6,263 bases of DNA from the NCBI GenBank assembly GCA_030430725.1, contig JAUIKP010000203.1, positions 1-6,263 of the forward strand, in the 5' to 3' direction. The first letter of the stretch is position 1; each line of letters starts with the position of its first letter. Positions 1 to 6,153 of the stretch are shown here, in pieces. The translations under genes were made by a program, and so were the position numbers. The notes below the pieces were generated by a model. The model saw only the letters and a list, made by a program, of their open reading frames with translations, made no database searches and was not told the origin of the DNA. Origin of the DNA: Nitrospiria bacterium (GTDB taxonomy: Bacteria; Nitrospirota; Nitrospiria; Nitrospirales; UBA8639).

Positions 1-17
1 TCTTCCTCGTCCCTCAT
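1..17 (-). CDS. Possible first codons of actE (partial)
   Basis: An ATG at 17-15 overlaps the TGA stop of actD in an ATGA arrangement. The frame stays open to the window edge and reads M-R-D-E-E. In act operons the gene after actD is normally actE, a monoheme cytochrome c, often a lipoprotein. Only five codons are visible, there is no clear Shine-Dalgarno sequence, and the acidic start does not look like a signal peptide. The call therefore rests on position and coupling alone, and the true start could lie further downstream, outside the window. Confidence 0.3.
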
Positions 18-562
18 GAGTCACTGGCGATGGTCCGTATTTCCACTTCAGAAGCTCCGGCTTGTTGAAGCAGGCGGGAAATGGAGTGGGCCTTGGCCGT
101 GTCGTTCCCCACCTGAATCGACAAACCTACCGATCCCTCATCAATGCGCGGATCATTGCGAAGCCCCGACTGTTGCACGAAGGCAATGTTGATCGCTGTC
201 GCTAAAAAGGTTACGACAATCGCCATCAGCATCATGGTTTCATAGGAGATAATCCCCACCACCGGAATACTCACAATGGGTTTCCCTCCGGTCACTAAGG
301 GGAACAAGAGTGCGGTTCCTGCGGCAAAAAATATTCCGACTCCAATTCCGACGATCCCTCCGATAATGGTCAGGCGATGGAGGGGAATGCGAACCGGTTT
401 ATTCAGCAACGCGGTTTCCAGTGGAAGAGGGGAGAGAATTTCCATAAAAATATCGGGAATCCCCTGGTTTCGTATTTGATCAAGCACAGGAGGGAGAGAA
501 GTCGTTGGATCGAATAATCCCAGCACCACGTGTCTCTCCGCCGTGTCAGTGTTCTTGGGCAT
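14..562 (-). CDS. actD: ACIII subunit ActD (DUF3341 membrane protein)
   Basis: This 182-residue protein is a membrane subunit of alternative complex III. A soluble N-terminal part (about 1-62, with H-V-V-L-G-L-F-D) is followed by two hydrophobic segments at about 64-90 and 106-128, then a soluble C-terminal tail. The loop between the helices contains GGKPIVSIPVVGIISYE, which resembles the DUF3341 signature (GGKP, then proline, then an F/Y-E pair at the start of helix 2). The start at 562 is supported by AGGA at 570-573, seven bases upstream. The gene begins inside the end of actC (17-base overlap), as expected for coupled translation. In known ACIII structures ActD packs against the other membrane subunits and binds no cofactor. 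Its length is normal for the family. Identity rests on both sequence pattern and operon position. Confidence 0.9.
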   Translation of the reverse strand: MPKNTDTAERHVVLGLFDPTTSLPPVLDQIRNQGIPDIFMEILSPLPLETALLNKPVRIPLHRLTIIGGIVGIGVGIFFAAGTALLFPLVTGGKPIVSIPVVGIISYETMMLMAIVVTFLATAINIAFVQQSGLRNDPRIDEGSVGLSIQVGNDTAKAHSISRLLQQAGASEVEIRTIASDS

Positions 563-1874
563 GTTTTTTTCCTAGTTTTTCTTCCCAGATCGAAATGACC
601 GGGACGAATTTCACGGCAAGGGAATACAACAAGAGAGCCAGGGCCAACGTTCCGACTAGAATGACGAGCTCAATCAGCGAAGGGAAATACTCATCCCACT
701 GAAATGACAGCCTTGGATGGGCAAGGGGAGGGACAATGATCAGCATGCGCTCGATATACATGCCGATATTGATGATCAGGCCTACTATCATGAGTCCTAC
801 CGGCCATTGTCGAAAACGAGGCCATACCAGCGTCAGCAGGGGAATGACATAAATACAACTCACCATGAACCAGAACGGCACGGCATACGCCCCGTAGAGG
901 AGAGAATGCTGCACGGCAATATGGTCGGGCACCTTGCCATACCAGACAGTTAACTGCTCCGCAAAATACATATAGGCCAGGAGCAGAGTCGTGACGAGCA
1001 ACAACTTCCCGAGTTTCTCAAAATGTTCGGTCCGAACATAATTATGCAAGTGATACACCTTCCGAAGAACGTAGAGACCAATCATCACCATACCGAGACC
1101 TGAATGCACCGCGCCGACCACAAAATAGGGTGCGAAAATAGTCGAATGCCATGCCGGCACGAGAGCCATGCCGAAATCAAATCCGACAATGGAATGCACC
1201 GAAATCATGACCATCACGATCAGGGGAGTGATAATACGTATGGCCATTTCCAATGTGCGCCATTGGGCCTGAGAGCCATGCCATCCTATGGCCAACCACC
1301 GGTACACGGATTTTCTCCATCCGTGAATTCGATCCCGGGCCAGCGCAAAATCGGGAATTAAGGGTAGATAGATATAAATGGTGCTTGCGGTTGCATACGT
1401 AAAAATGGCTGTTGCATCCCACATGAGCGGAGATCGAAAGTTCGGCCAGAGTTCCCGTTGATTGGGGTATGGAATCAGGTAATAGAACCGCCAGACCCGA
1501 CCAAGGTGATAGAAGACGAATAACGCGGTGACAATAAGAGCCACGACGGTCATGAGCTCAGCCAGTCGTGTGACAGGTCGACGCCATTCCGCATTCGTTA
1601 ATCGCAAGACACCGGAAATAAACGTTCCGGAATGGCTGACGCCGATCCAAAAGACGAAGGAGGCAATATAGGATCCCCAGAAAATGGGGTGATGCAAATC
1701 GGTTTGTCCGATTCCCGTTTGAATTTGGAAGGTCCACGCTCCGGCGCCCGCTGCGACCAGGCAGGACAACGCTCCTACCCAGAGAAAATAGATCCAGGTG
1801 GTCGTCTGGAGGGGCGCGAGAAGGTCCCGATTGATCTTGGGCATTTCCTCCCAAACCGTTGGCCGGTCGGTCAT
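546..1874 (-). CDS. actC: ACIII subunit ActC (NrfD/PsrC-like quinol-oxidising membrane subunit)
   Basis: This 442-residue integral membrane protein belongs to the NrfD/PsrC family and is the likely quinol-binding subunit of alternative complex III. I count about ten hydrophobic segments, near residues 25-48, 67-91, 106-124, 150-173, 211-233, 246-270, 289-308, 328-350, 359-378 and 398-423. This fits the ten-helix ActC fold of two four-helix bundles plus two extra helices. Family-like motifs are GVSHSGT (78-84), YHLGR (122-126), PYPN (135-138), SPLMWD (148-153, with D153), SVHSIVGFDF (225-234), HSGLGM (257-262) and ERM (375-377). H123 and D153 are candidates for the quinol or proton site, by analogy with solved ACIII. 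The start overlaps the actB2 stop as ATGA and has GGAGG at 1883-1887. ActC transfers electrons to the B2 clusters and may couple this to proton movement; that part is family knowledge. Confidence 0.93.
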   Translation of the reverse strand: MTDRPTVWEEMPKINRDLLAPLQTTTWIYFLWVGALSCLVAAGAGAWTFQIQTGIGQTDLHHPIFWGSYIASFVFWIGVSHSGTFISGVLRLTNAEWRRPVTRLAELMTVVALIVTALFVFYHLGRVWRFYYLIPYPNQRELWPNFRSPLMWDATAIFTYATASTIYIYLPLIPDFALARDRIHGWRKSVYRWLAIGWHGSQAQWRTLEMAIRIITPLIVMVMISVHSIVGFDFGMALVPAWHSTIFAPYFVVGAVHSGLGMVMIGLYVLRKVYHLHNYVRTEHFEKLGKLLLVTTLLLAYMYFAEQLTVWYGKVPDHIAVQHSLLYGAYAVPFWFMVSCIYVIPLLTLVWPRFRQWPVGLMIVGLIINIGMYIERMLIIVPPLAHPRLSFQWDEYFPSLIELVILVGTLALALLLYSLAVKFVPVISIWEEKLGKKHAQEH

Positions 1875-2608
1875 TCCGACAGCCTCCGCAAATACGTGAC
1901 GGCCGGGTGCGTACCCAGAGATTCCATCAGATGAAATCCCCTCCGGCTCTTCTTTAAATGAGATACCCGGCTGTCGGGATCATTCCGGTCCCCAAAAATC
2001 AGGGCGGATGTGGGGCAGGATTGCACGCAGGCGGGTGTGATTTCTCCATCCCTGACCCGGCGTCCTTCTTTGTGAGCCGCTTCCTTTCCACTTCGAATGC
2101 GTTGCACGCAAAAGGTGCATTTTTCCATCACACCGCCGGATCGGACCGACACATCCGGATTTAACTGTTCCGCCAAGGGCTCATCCCAATGGGGATCAAA
2201 CCAATTAAATTGACGGGCGACATAGGGACAGTTATTCCCGCAGTAACGAACGCCGATACAACGATTATAGACTTGGGCATTCAACCCTTCAGGGGTGTGA
2301 TACGATGCATAAACGGGACAGACGGGTTCACAGGGGGCATCGTCACAATGTTGGCACATAACTGGAAGGAATTTGACTTTCACGTCGGGATAGTCTCCTT
2401 CCCAATACCGCTCAATCCGAATCCAATTGATCGCCCGCCCTTCGGCCGCTTCCTCCTCCCCGGAGATGCGAATATTGTTTTCGGCATGGCACGCTACGAC
2501 GCAGGCTTCACATCCTGAGCACCGGTCCAGATCGACAACCATTTCCCACTTATAGGGGGATGCCGCCTGTTTTGAATATTCATCTGTTGCTTGAGGATCT
2601 TGACTCAT
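1871..2608 (-). CDS. actB2: ACIII iron-sulfur subunit ActB2 (separate from B1)
   Basis: This 245-residue ferredoxin-like protein of the PsrB/NrfC/DmsB type carries electrons between ActC and the cytochrome subunit. Four cysteine groups are visible: C30-x2-C33-x2-C36-x3-C40; C85-x2-C88-x4-C93-x3-C97; C117-x5-C123-x3-C127; and C164-x2-C167 with C194-x3-C198. That is 15 cysteines, one short of four [4Fe-4S] clusters. The missing one is replaced by V120 in NRCIGVRYCGNNCPY. This predicts three [4Fe-4S] clusters and one [3Fe-4S] cluster, the set reported for purified ACIII. No signal peptide is evident, so export with Tat-bearing B1 is likely. The start overlaps the actB1 stop by one base (TAATG) and has GGGAGG at 2615-2620, six bases upstream. 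In characterised ACIII this protein is usually the C-terminal half of a fused ActB; here it is its own gene. Confidence 0.93.
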   Translation of the reverse strand: MSQDPQATDEYSKQAASPYKWEMVVDLDRCSGCEACVVACHAENNIRISGEEEAAEGRAINWIRIERYWEGDYPDVKVKFLPVMCQHCDDAPCEPVCPVYASYHTPEGLNAQVYNRCIGVRYCGNNCPYVARQFNWFDPHWDEPLAEQLNPDVSVRSGGVMEKCTFCVQRIRSGKEAAHKEGRRVRDGEITPACVQSCPTSALIFGDRNDPDSRVSHLKKSRRGFHLMESLGTHPAVTYLRRLSE

Positions 2609-4803
2609 TACAAACCTCCCGTTTCCTGTAAACGCCCGAGGACAGGGTTTTTCCCGGATTGCTCCAACATCGGCAATTGCGATCCCCCTTTGATACGCTC
2701 AACCCGGACCCGCGTCCCCCCAGTGGCCAAAGAACCTGATTGCTCATCATAGTTTGGGCCAAGTAATACCATGGGATTCACGCCGCGCCCCTTGGCATAT
2801 CGTCCGTACGCACGATGTCCCTGTCCCATGGGAACGGCAATCATGTCGGGATGTAGGCCTGGAAACACCATGACGGACGCGTCGATCGACCCATAATCCG
2901 ATGTGACTCGAACCCGGTCGCCAGGATGTATTCCTAACCCCTGGGCCGTGGTTGGATTGAGTTCAATCCAACTTCCCCACATGCCGGTGGTCAAAGGATC
3001 CGGCAATTCCTGCAGCCAGGGACGATTGGCCCCACGCCCATCATGCAACCCCAGGGACGGATAGGGATAACAATACAGAGGGTAGTCGGAGGAGTTCCCT
3101 AGGAATTGCGGTGGTTTATAGGTGACGGAGGGCATGGCCGGGGAAATTTGATGATGGGGAATGGTCGAGGGCCACACGCCGCCTTCCTGTAGCGTCTCTT
3201 TCCAGCGGGTTTCAAACGACCGTGGTGAATCATGCTTGGTCAAGACCGTCTGCCACCGGCTTTTCAGGAGGTCGTGAAAGGTATTCCAAGGGGCCCGTTC
3301 ACCCAGAGCTCCGCCCAATCGGTGAGCGACATCCAGCCACACATCACCGATGGGCTTAGTGTCATAGAGCGCACGTACCACAGGTTGGGATACACTCCAA
3401 GCCGGCACGGAGGTCGTATCATGGTGAACATGATCTCCCCACGATTCCAGCGGGTCATGATCCGGCAGAATCAGATCAGCCATCAGAGTCGAGTCATCCA
3501 GGAAGGGACTGAAGCTGACGATGAACTGCGCATGGTCAAACACCCGCTCAAACTTCAGTGACGGTGGAAGAGTGAAGAGAGGATCGGCGCGATACAAATG
3601 AAGCAGTGCGCGGGATCCTTGTTCAAATTCCAGCGCCAAATCCATGAGCGTGCGTTCGCTGGCCAGCCCGGGGTTGGCAAGATCCACCGGCGAGTCTTGA
3701 GGTTCCATCCACTGAAGTCCCCCGCGCCGCCCAATAGCGCCGATCATCACGTTGAGTGCATTAATGAGGATAAGCGTGGTGGTGCCGTTGGTCTGGGCAG
3801 CCGCCGGACCCCCCCCCATAATAAGCGGAGCACTTGCTGATGACAGTTCATGGGCTATTTGAGTGATTGCCTCTTGCGAGACTTCCGTGTCGGCGGAAAT
3901 CGTTTGCAATGAGATAGCAGAAAAAGTTCGGTGAAAGGATGCCTGGTGAGAAGAAGAAAGATTTGTCAGTCCATCCCGTAATAAGACCTGTCCAATGCCC
4001 ATGGCGAGTAAGCCTTCGGTGCCCGGTCTGAGTGGAATCCATCGATCCGCATTTGAAGCGGTGAGAGACAGGCGCGGTTCCACCTGAATGAAGCGGCCTC
4101 GAACCATGGGGCGTCCCTGACGGAATTTTCCATACGCCACACCAAACGATACCGGTGAGAGCCAGTGTTCAAGGAATGGCGTACCGAATGACAGAAGGTA
4201 ATCCGCATTCGCCAGGTCATAATGGGGAAGGGTCCGGGTTCCATAGCTGAGATAGTTGGCTGTTCTGAGCGTCTGTTCCCCCGTGGATTCGTACATCACG
4301 AGACGACCGGATAGGGAATCCATCATCGTTGTCAACAGGCTGGCTAACGTACCGGTCACCGGACGGGTAACCATGGCGGACTTTCCGGCATGTGTGCGTA
4401 TTTGCTCCACCCATTCTGATAGGCCTTCTTCCCAGGTAATCGGCCGGAATTGACCTTGACCTCTTTTGCCTTCACGCCTTAGAGGGCCTTGTAGGCGGTC
4501 GGGATTATACAGCCCCTGAAGAGCGGCTTGTCCTCGGGCACAGAGTTTCCCTTCGTTGACCGGATGCGTGGGATTGCCTTCAATTTTTTTCGCTCGTCCT
4601 TCCATGACACGAACAATGGTTCCGCAACCGGCTTCGCATTCCTGGCAGGTGGTGGCATACCAATTTGCCACTCCGGGAACGATATCCCCGTCCGGTAACA
4701 AATAGGGCACAAGGTTATGTACCTCTCGCTCACATCCCGGCAGGGATGAACCGGCTGCTGTCAGTCCAAGAATCTTGAAGAGGGTCCGTCGATATAAATC
4801 CAT
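2608..4803 (-). CDS. actB1: ACIII subunit ActB1 (molybdopterin-oxidoreductase-like)
   Basis: This 731-residue protein has the fold pattern of the molybdopterin oxidoreductase (MopB/CISM) family. The N-terminus has a twin-arginine-like signal (R5-R6-T-L-F-K) followed by a hydrophobic stretch and a lipobox-like L21-P-G-C24, suggesting Tat export and possibly lipid attachment. A complete cluster motif follows: C53-x2-C56-x3-C60-x27-C88, in TTCQECEAGCG and GKLCARG. The molybdenum-ligand region before D196-LANADYLLSFG has no cysteine, and the only other cysteine is near residue 577. The C-terminal domain (about 570-710) has the expected barrel features, including GIHPGDRVRV and GVNPMVLLG. Known ACIII B1 subunits lack a molybdenum cofactor and appear structural, so I infer the same here. 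A run of nine G lies at 3809-3817 (I-M-G-G-G-P). The start at 4803 has AAGGA at 4811-4815. A Mo enzyme with a non-cysteine ligand cannot be excluded. Confidence 0.88.
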   Translation of the reverse strand: MDLYRRTLFKILGLTAAGSSLPGCEREVHNLVPYLLPDGDIVPGVANWYATTCQECEAGCGTIVRVMEGRAKKIEGNPTHPVNEGKLCARGQAALQGLYNPDRLQGPLRREGKRGQGQFRPITWEEGLSEWVEQIRTHAGKSAMVTRPVTGTLASLLTTMMDSLSGRLVMYESTGEQTLRTANYLSYGTRTLPHYDLANADYLLSFGTPFLEHWLSPVSFGVAYGKFRQGRPMVRGRFIQVEPRLSLTASNADRWIPLRPGTEGLLAMGIGQVLLRDGLTNLSSSHQASFHRTFSAISLQTISADTEVSQEAITQIAHELSSASAPLIMGGGPAAAQTNGTTTLILINALNVMIGAIGRRGGLQWMEPQDSPVDLANPGLASERTLMDLALEFEQGSRALLHLYRADPLFTLPPSLKFERVFDHAQFIVSFSPFLDDSTLMADLILPDHDPLESWGDHVHHDTTSVPAWSVSQPVVRALYDTKPIGDVWLDVAHRLGGALGERAPWNTFHDLLKSRWQTVLTKHDSPRSFETRWKETLQEGGVWPSTIPHHQISPAMPSVTYKPPQFLGNSSDYPLYCYPYPSLGLHDGRGANRPWLQELPDPLTTGMWGSWIELNPTTAQGLGIHPGDRVRVTSDYGSIDASVMVFPGLHPDMIAVPMGQGHRAYGRYAKGRGVNPMVLLGPNYDEQSGSLATGGTRVRVERIKGGSQLPMLEQSGKNPVLGRLQETGGL

Positions 4804-4815
4804 TGCCGTGTCCTT

Positions 4816-5334
4816 TTACTTGTGACAGGTCCAACAATCCTGAGAGGCTCCGGTTTGTTCATGGCAGGTCAAACACCAGCCCATTTCATAGGTGGGTGCT
4901 CTCGGGGTGCCCGACATGCGGTCAACCTTTCCATGACATGAGGTACATGACAGGCCCGCGAACAGATGCATTTCATGCGTGAAGTACACATGATCCGGAA
5001 GACGCTGAAGTCTGATCCACGGAATCGGTCGTTTGTCTTTCCAGTAAATCTGTAGCCTTTTCATATCCGGTGTCGCCTCAGATAGAGACTCATGACACGT
5101 CTGGCACAAGGCCACGGATGGCACACCCGCCACTGGAGATTGCGTGGCATACCGATGACAAAATTGACACTGTATGTTCAATATTCCCGCATGCAGTCGA
5201 TGGCTAAAACGTAAAGGTTGTTGGTCTTGAACAGGCAGGTCGGCACTTCCGATGGAATACAAGGCGCCGATGCCCGTGGCAACACTTCCGGCTAACAAGG
5301 CCAAGATGACTCCCTTAATGTTTCCAAACATCAT
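4816..5334 (-). CDS. actA: ACIII subunit ActA (membrane-anchored pentaheme cytochrome c)
   Basis: This 172-residue multiheme cytochrome takes electrons from the iron-sulfur subunit and passes them to a downstream acceptor on the periplasmic side. An uncleaved-looking hydrophobic anchor spans about residues 6-30. Five CxxCH heme sites follow: 56-60 (CQFCH), 77-81 (CQTCH), 130-134 (CTSCH), 154-158 (CLTCH) and 167-171 (CWTCH); the last one nearly ends the protein. Outside these motifs there are exactly five histidines (45, 48, 115, 120 and 123), enough for bis-His ligation of all five hemes. Five hemes is the number known for ActA. The first ATG (5334) is followed at once by a second ATG (5331), and the only Shine-Dalgarno-like bases are GGGA abutting the first ATG. 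A stop at 5362-5364 with no start codon between rules out an upstream extension. actB1 begins 12 bases downstream. Confidence 0.93.
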   Translation of the reverse strand: MMFGNIKGVILALLAGSVATGIGALYSIGSADLPVQDQQPLRFSHRLHAGILNIQCQFCHRYATQSPVAGVPSVALCQTCHESLSEATPDMKRLQIYWKDKRPIPWIRLQRLPDHVYFTHEMHLFAGLSCTSCHGKVDRMSGTPRAPTYEMGWCLTCHEQTGASQDCWTCHK

Positions 5335-5386
5335 TCCCGTACATGTGTGAGTATTTTCGAGTCACGTATTGCTGGAATCCCTTCAT
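5315..5386 (-). CDS. Possible 23-codon leader ORF overlapping actA start
   Basis: A short frame starts at ATG 5386-5384 and reads MKGFQQYVTRKYSHMYGNDV then W-K-H before a TAA at 5315-5317. It fills most of the gap between the PRC-barrel gene and actA and overlaps the actA start by 20 bases in another frame. GGG lies eight bases upstream of its ATG. Because actA has a poor ribosome binding site of its own, ribosomes finishing this frame could re-initiate at actA. The peptide is basic and aromatic and I recognise no family. A chance frame is equally possible. Confidence 0.25.
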   Translation of the reverse strand: MKGFQQYVTRKYSHMYGNDVWKH

Positions 5387-5413
5387 GTTCTTCGCCCTGT
5401 TGCCAACACAGGC

Positions 5414-5857
5414 TTACCGGGCATTAGAATTATGAGGGGTGGGATCGGGCGTTGCGTAGAATTCCCATATGAGAATTTTCCACTTTTCATCCTTCATGTC
5501 CGGCCAATCATTTTTATTAAAGCCTGGTGCTTTTTCTAATTTTTTCGGTTGAATATCCAGAGTCACATACTCCCGATCCGGTTGGTGGGCAAGCGAGACC
5601 CAAGGTACGGCAAAGAGCTTATCACCCATACCTAAAAATCCTCCAAAGGATAAAACGGCATACCCGACTTCTCCATTGCTTCCGATGACCAGTTCTTCAA
5701 TCTGCCCAATATCTTCGCCTTGCAGATTCTTAACGGATTTTCCAACCAGCTCACTGGCTTTGTAGGAGCCCTGGTTAGGAGGAAAGGCGACAGATGGAGA
5801 TAAGGGCGCCATGATTAGGAGGGAAATGAAAAAAATCATTAGAAAGGCTACTGGCAT
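5414..5857 (-). CDS. Exported PRC-barrel domain protein
   Basis: This 147-residue protein has a hydrophobic N-terminus (about 4-19) with a plausible signal-peptidase site after S-V-A24. A PRC-barrel domain follows (about 31-108), with ASELVGKSVKNLQGEDIGQI, then GEVGYAVLSFGGFLGMGDKL and F-A-V-P-W. The tail APGFNKNDWPDM (110-121) is a segment I associate with this exported subgroup. PRC-barrels occur in the photosynthetic reaction-centre H subunit and in RimM, where they mediate protein or RNA contacts. No enzymatic role is expected. The n-region lacks any lysine or arginine, which is odd for a signal peptide. The start at 5857 follows an in-frame stop at 5873-5875, so little extension is possible; no good Shine-Dalgarno is visible, and M7 (5839) is an alternative start. 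It lies 79 bases before actA, same strand, and may be co-transcribed. A role in assembling or stabilising the Act complex is only an inference. Confidence 0.82.
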   Translation of the reverse strand: MPVAFLMIFFISLLIMAPLSPSVAFPPNQGSYKASELVGKSVKNLQGEDIGQIEELVIGSNGEVGYAVLSFGGFLGMGDKLFAVPWVSLAHQPDREYVTLDIQPKKLEKAPGFNKNDWPDMKDEKWKILIWEFYATPDPTPHNSNAR

Positions 5858-5894
5858 ATGGGTATCATCTGGCTAGCCGGTTCATGGGGTCTTC

Positions 5895-6062
5895 TTACTT
5901 TAATTCACTTACGGAATGTGGGGCATCCTCTTTAATGTAAATCTCCATCTCCCTCACTAAAATAGATAAAATAGGATGGTCTATCAGCATTTTGTCTACC
6001 GTTTCTGCCAGGACCCACTTACATCGGCCGATTGACTCTGAAGGAACCAGAAATTTGCACAT
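5895..6062 (-). CDS. Small hypothetical ORF, 55 aa
   Basis: An open frame runs from ATG 6062-6060 to TAA 5895-5897. It starts MCKFLVPSESIGRCKWVLAE, continues with a predicted helical stretch rich in isoleucine and leucine (TVDKMLIDHPILSILVREM), and ends EIYIKEDAPHSVSELK. The balanced charged and hydrophobic residues look more protein-like than a random frame. Cysteines sit at positions 2 and 14. There is no clear Shine-Dalgarno before the first ATG and an in-frame TGA directly precedes it. The start may be internal (ATG at 5990 or 5948), or this may be the tail of a degraded gene. It is on the same strand as the PRC-barrel gene, 37 bases upstream of it. I recognise no family. Confidence 0.4.
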   Translation of the reverse strand: MCKFLVPSESIGRCKWVLAETVDKMLIDHPILSILVREMEIYIKEDAPHSVSELK

Positions 6063-6153
6063 TCAAGGGTTTTTGATAGTGGCGGATACCATCGAAGTTC
6101 GCTACAAAGCGCTAGGCTGATTCTGTCAAATGGAATGGATGAAGGAGGCCCAA
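6063..6153. other. Short divergent intergenic region
   Basis: These 91 bases separate the leftward small frame from the rightward gene at 6154, so promoters for both directions would be expected here or within the small frame. I looked for -35/-10 pairs on both strands. TTGATA at 6073-6078 (plus strand) has no acceptable -10 partner at 16-18 bases, and nothing better is seen on the minus strand. The promoter of the act operon is therefore not located from sequence. Confidence 0.4.
6142..6148 (+). promoter_or_regulatory. Strong Shine-Dalgarno site (AAGGAGG)
   Basis: AAGGAGG lies five bases before ATG 6154 on the plus strand. This near-perfect match to the 16S rRNA anti-Shine-Dalgarno selects 6154 over the in-frame ATGs at 6130 and 6139, and supports a real gene running off the right edge. 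Confidence 0.65.

Noticed and set aside
564..570. Run of seven T between the actC end and the actD start
   Set aside because: It reads as A on the coding strand, is the spacer between the AGGA site and the actD start, and lies within actC codons, so it is not a terminator.
276..4453. Many plus-strand frames of 60-110 codons across the act genes
   Set aside because: They are antisense to well-supported genes, lack ribosome binding sites and recognisable domains, and have the composition of shadow frames.
1871..5334. Polysulfide, thiosulfate or DMSO reductase operon
   Set aside because: The catalytic, iron-sulfur and NrfD subunits look alike, but those systems lack the pentaheme cytochrome and DUF3341 gene in this order, the B2 cluster lacks one cysteine as in ACIII, and ActC is long enough for ten helices.
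5396..5412. Inverted repeat CCTGT / ACAGG just after the PRC-barrel stop
   Set aside because: The stem is only five base pairs with a seven-base loop and no T tract follows in the direction of transcription, so it is not a convincing terminator.
5871..5878. GGCTAGCC palindrome upstream of the PRC-barrel gene
   Set aside because: An eight-base perfect palindrome with no flanking symmetry is common by chance and does not match an operator I can name.
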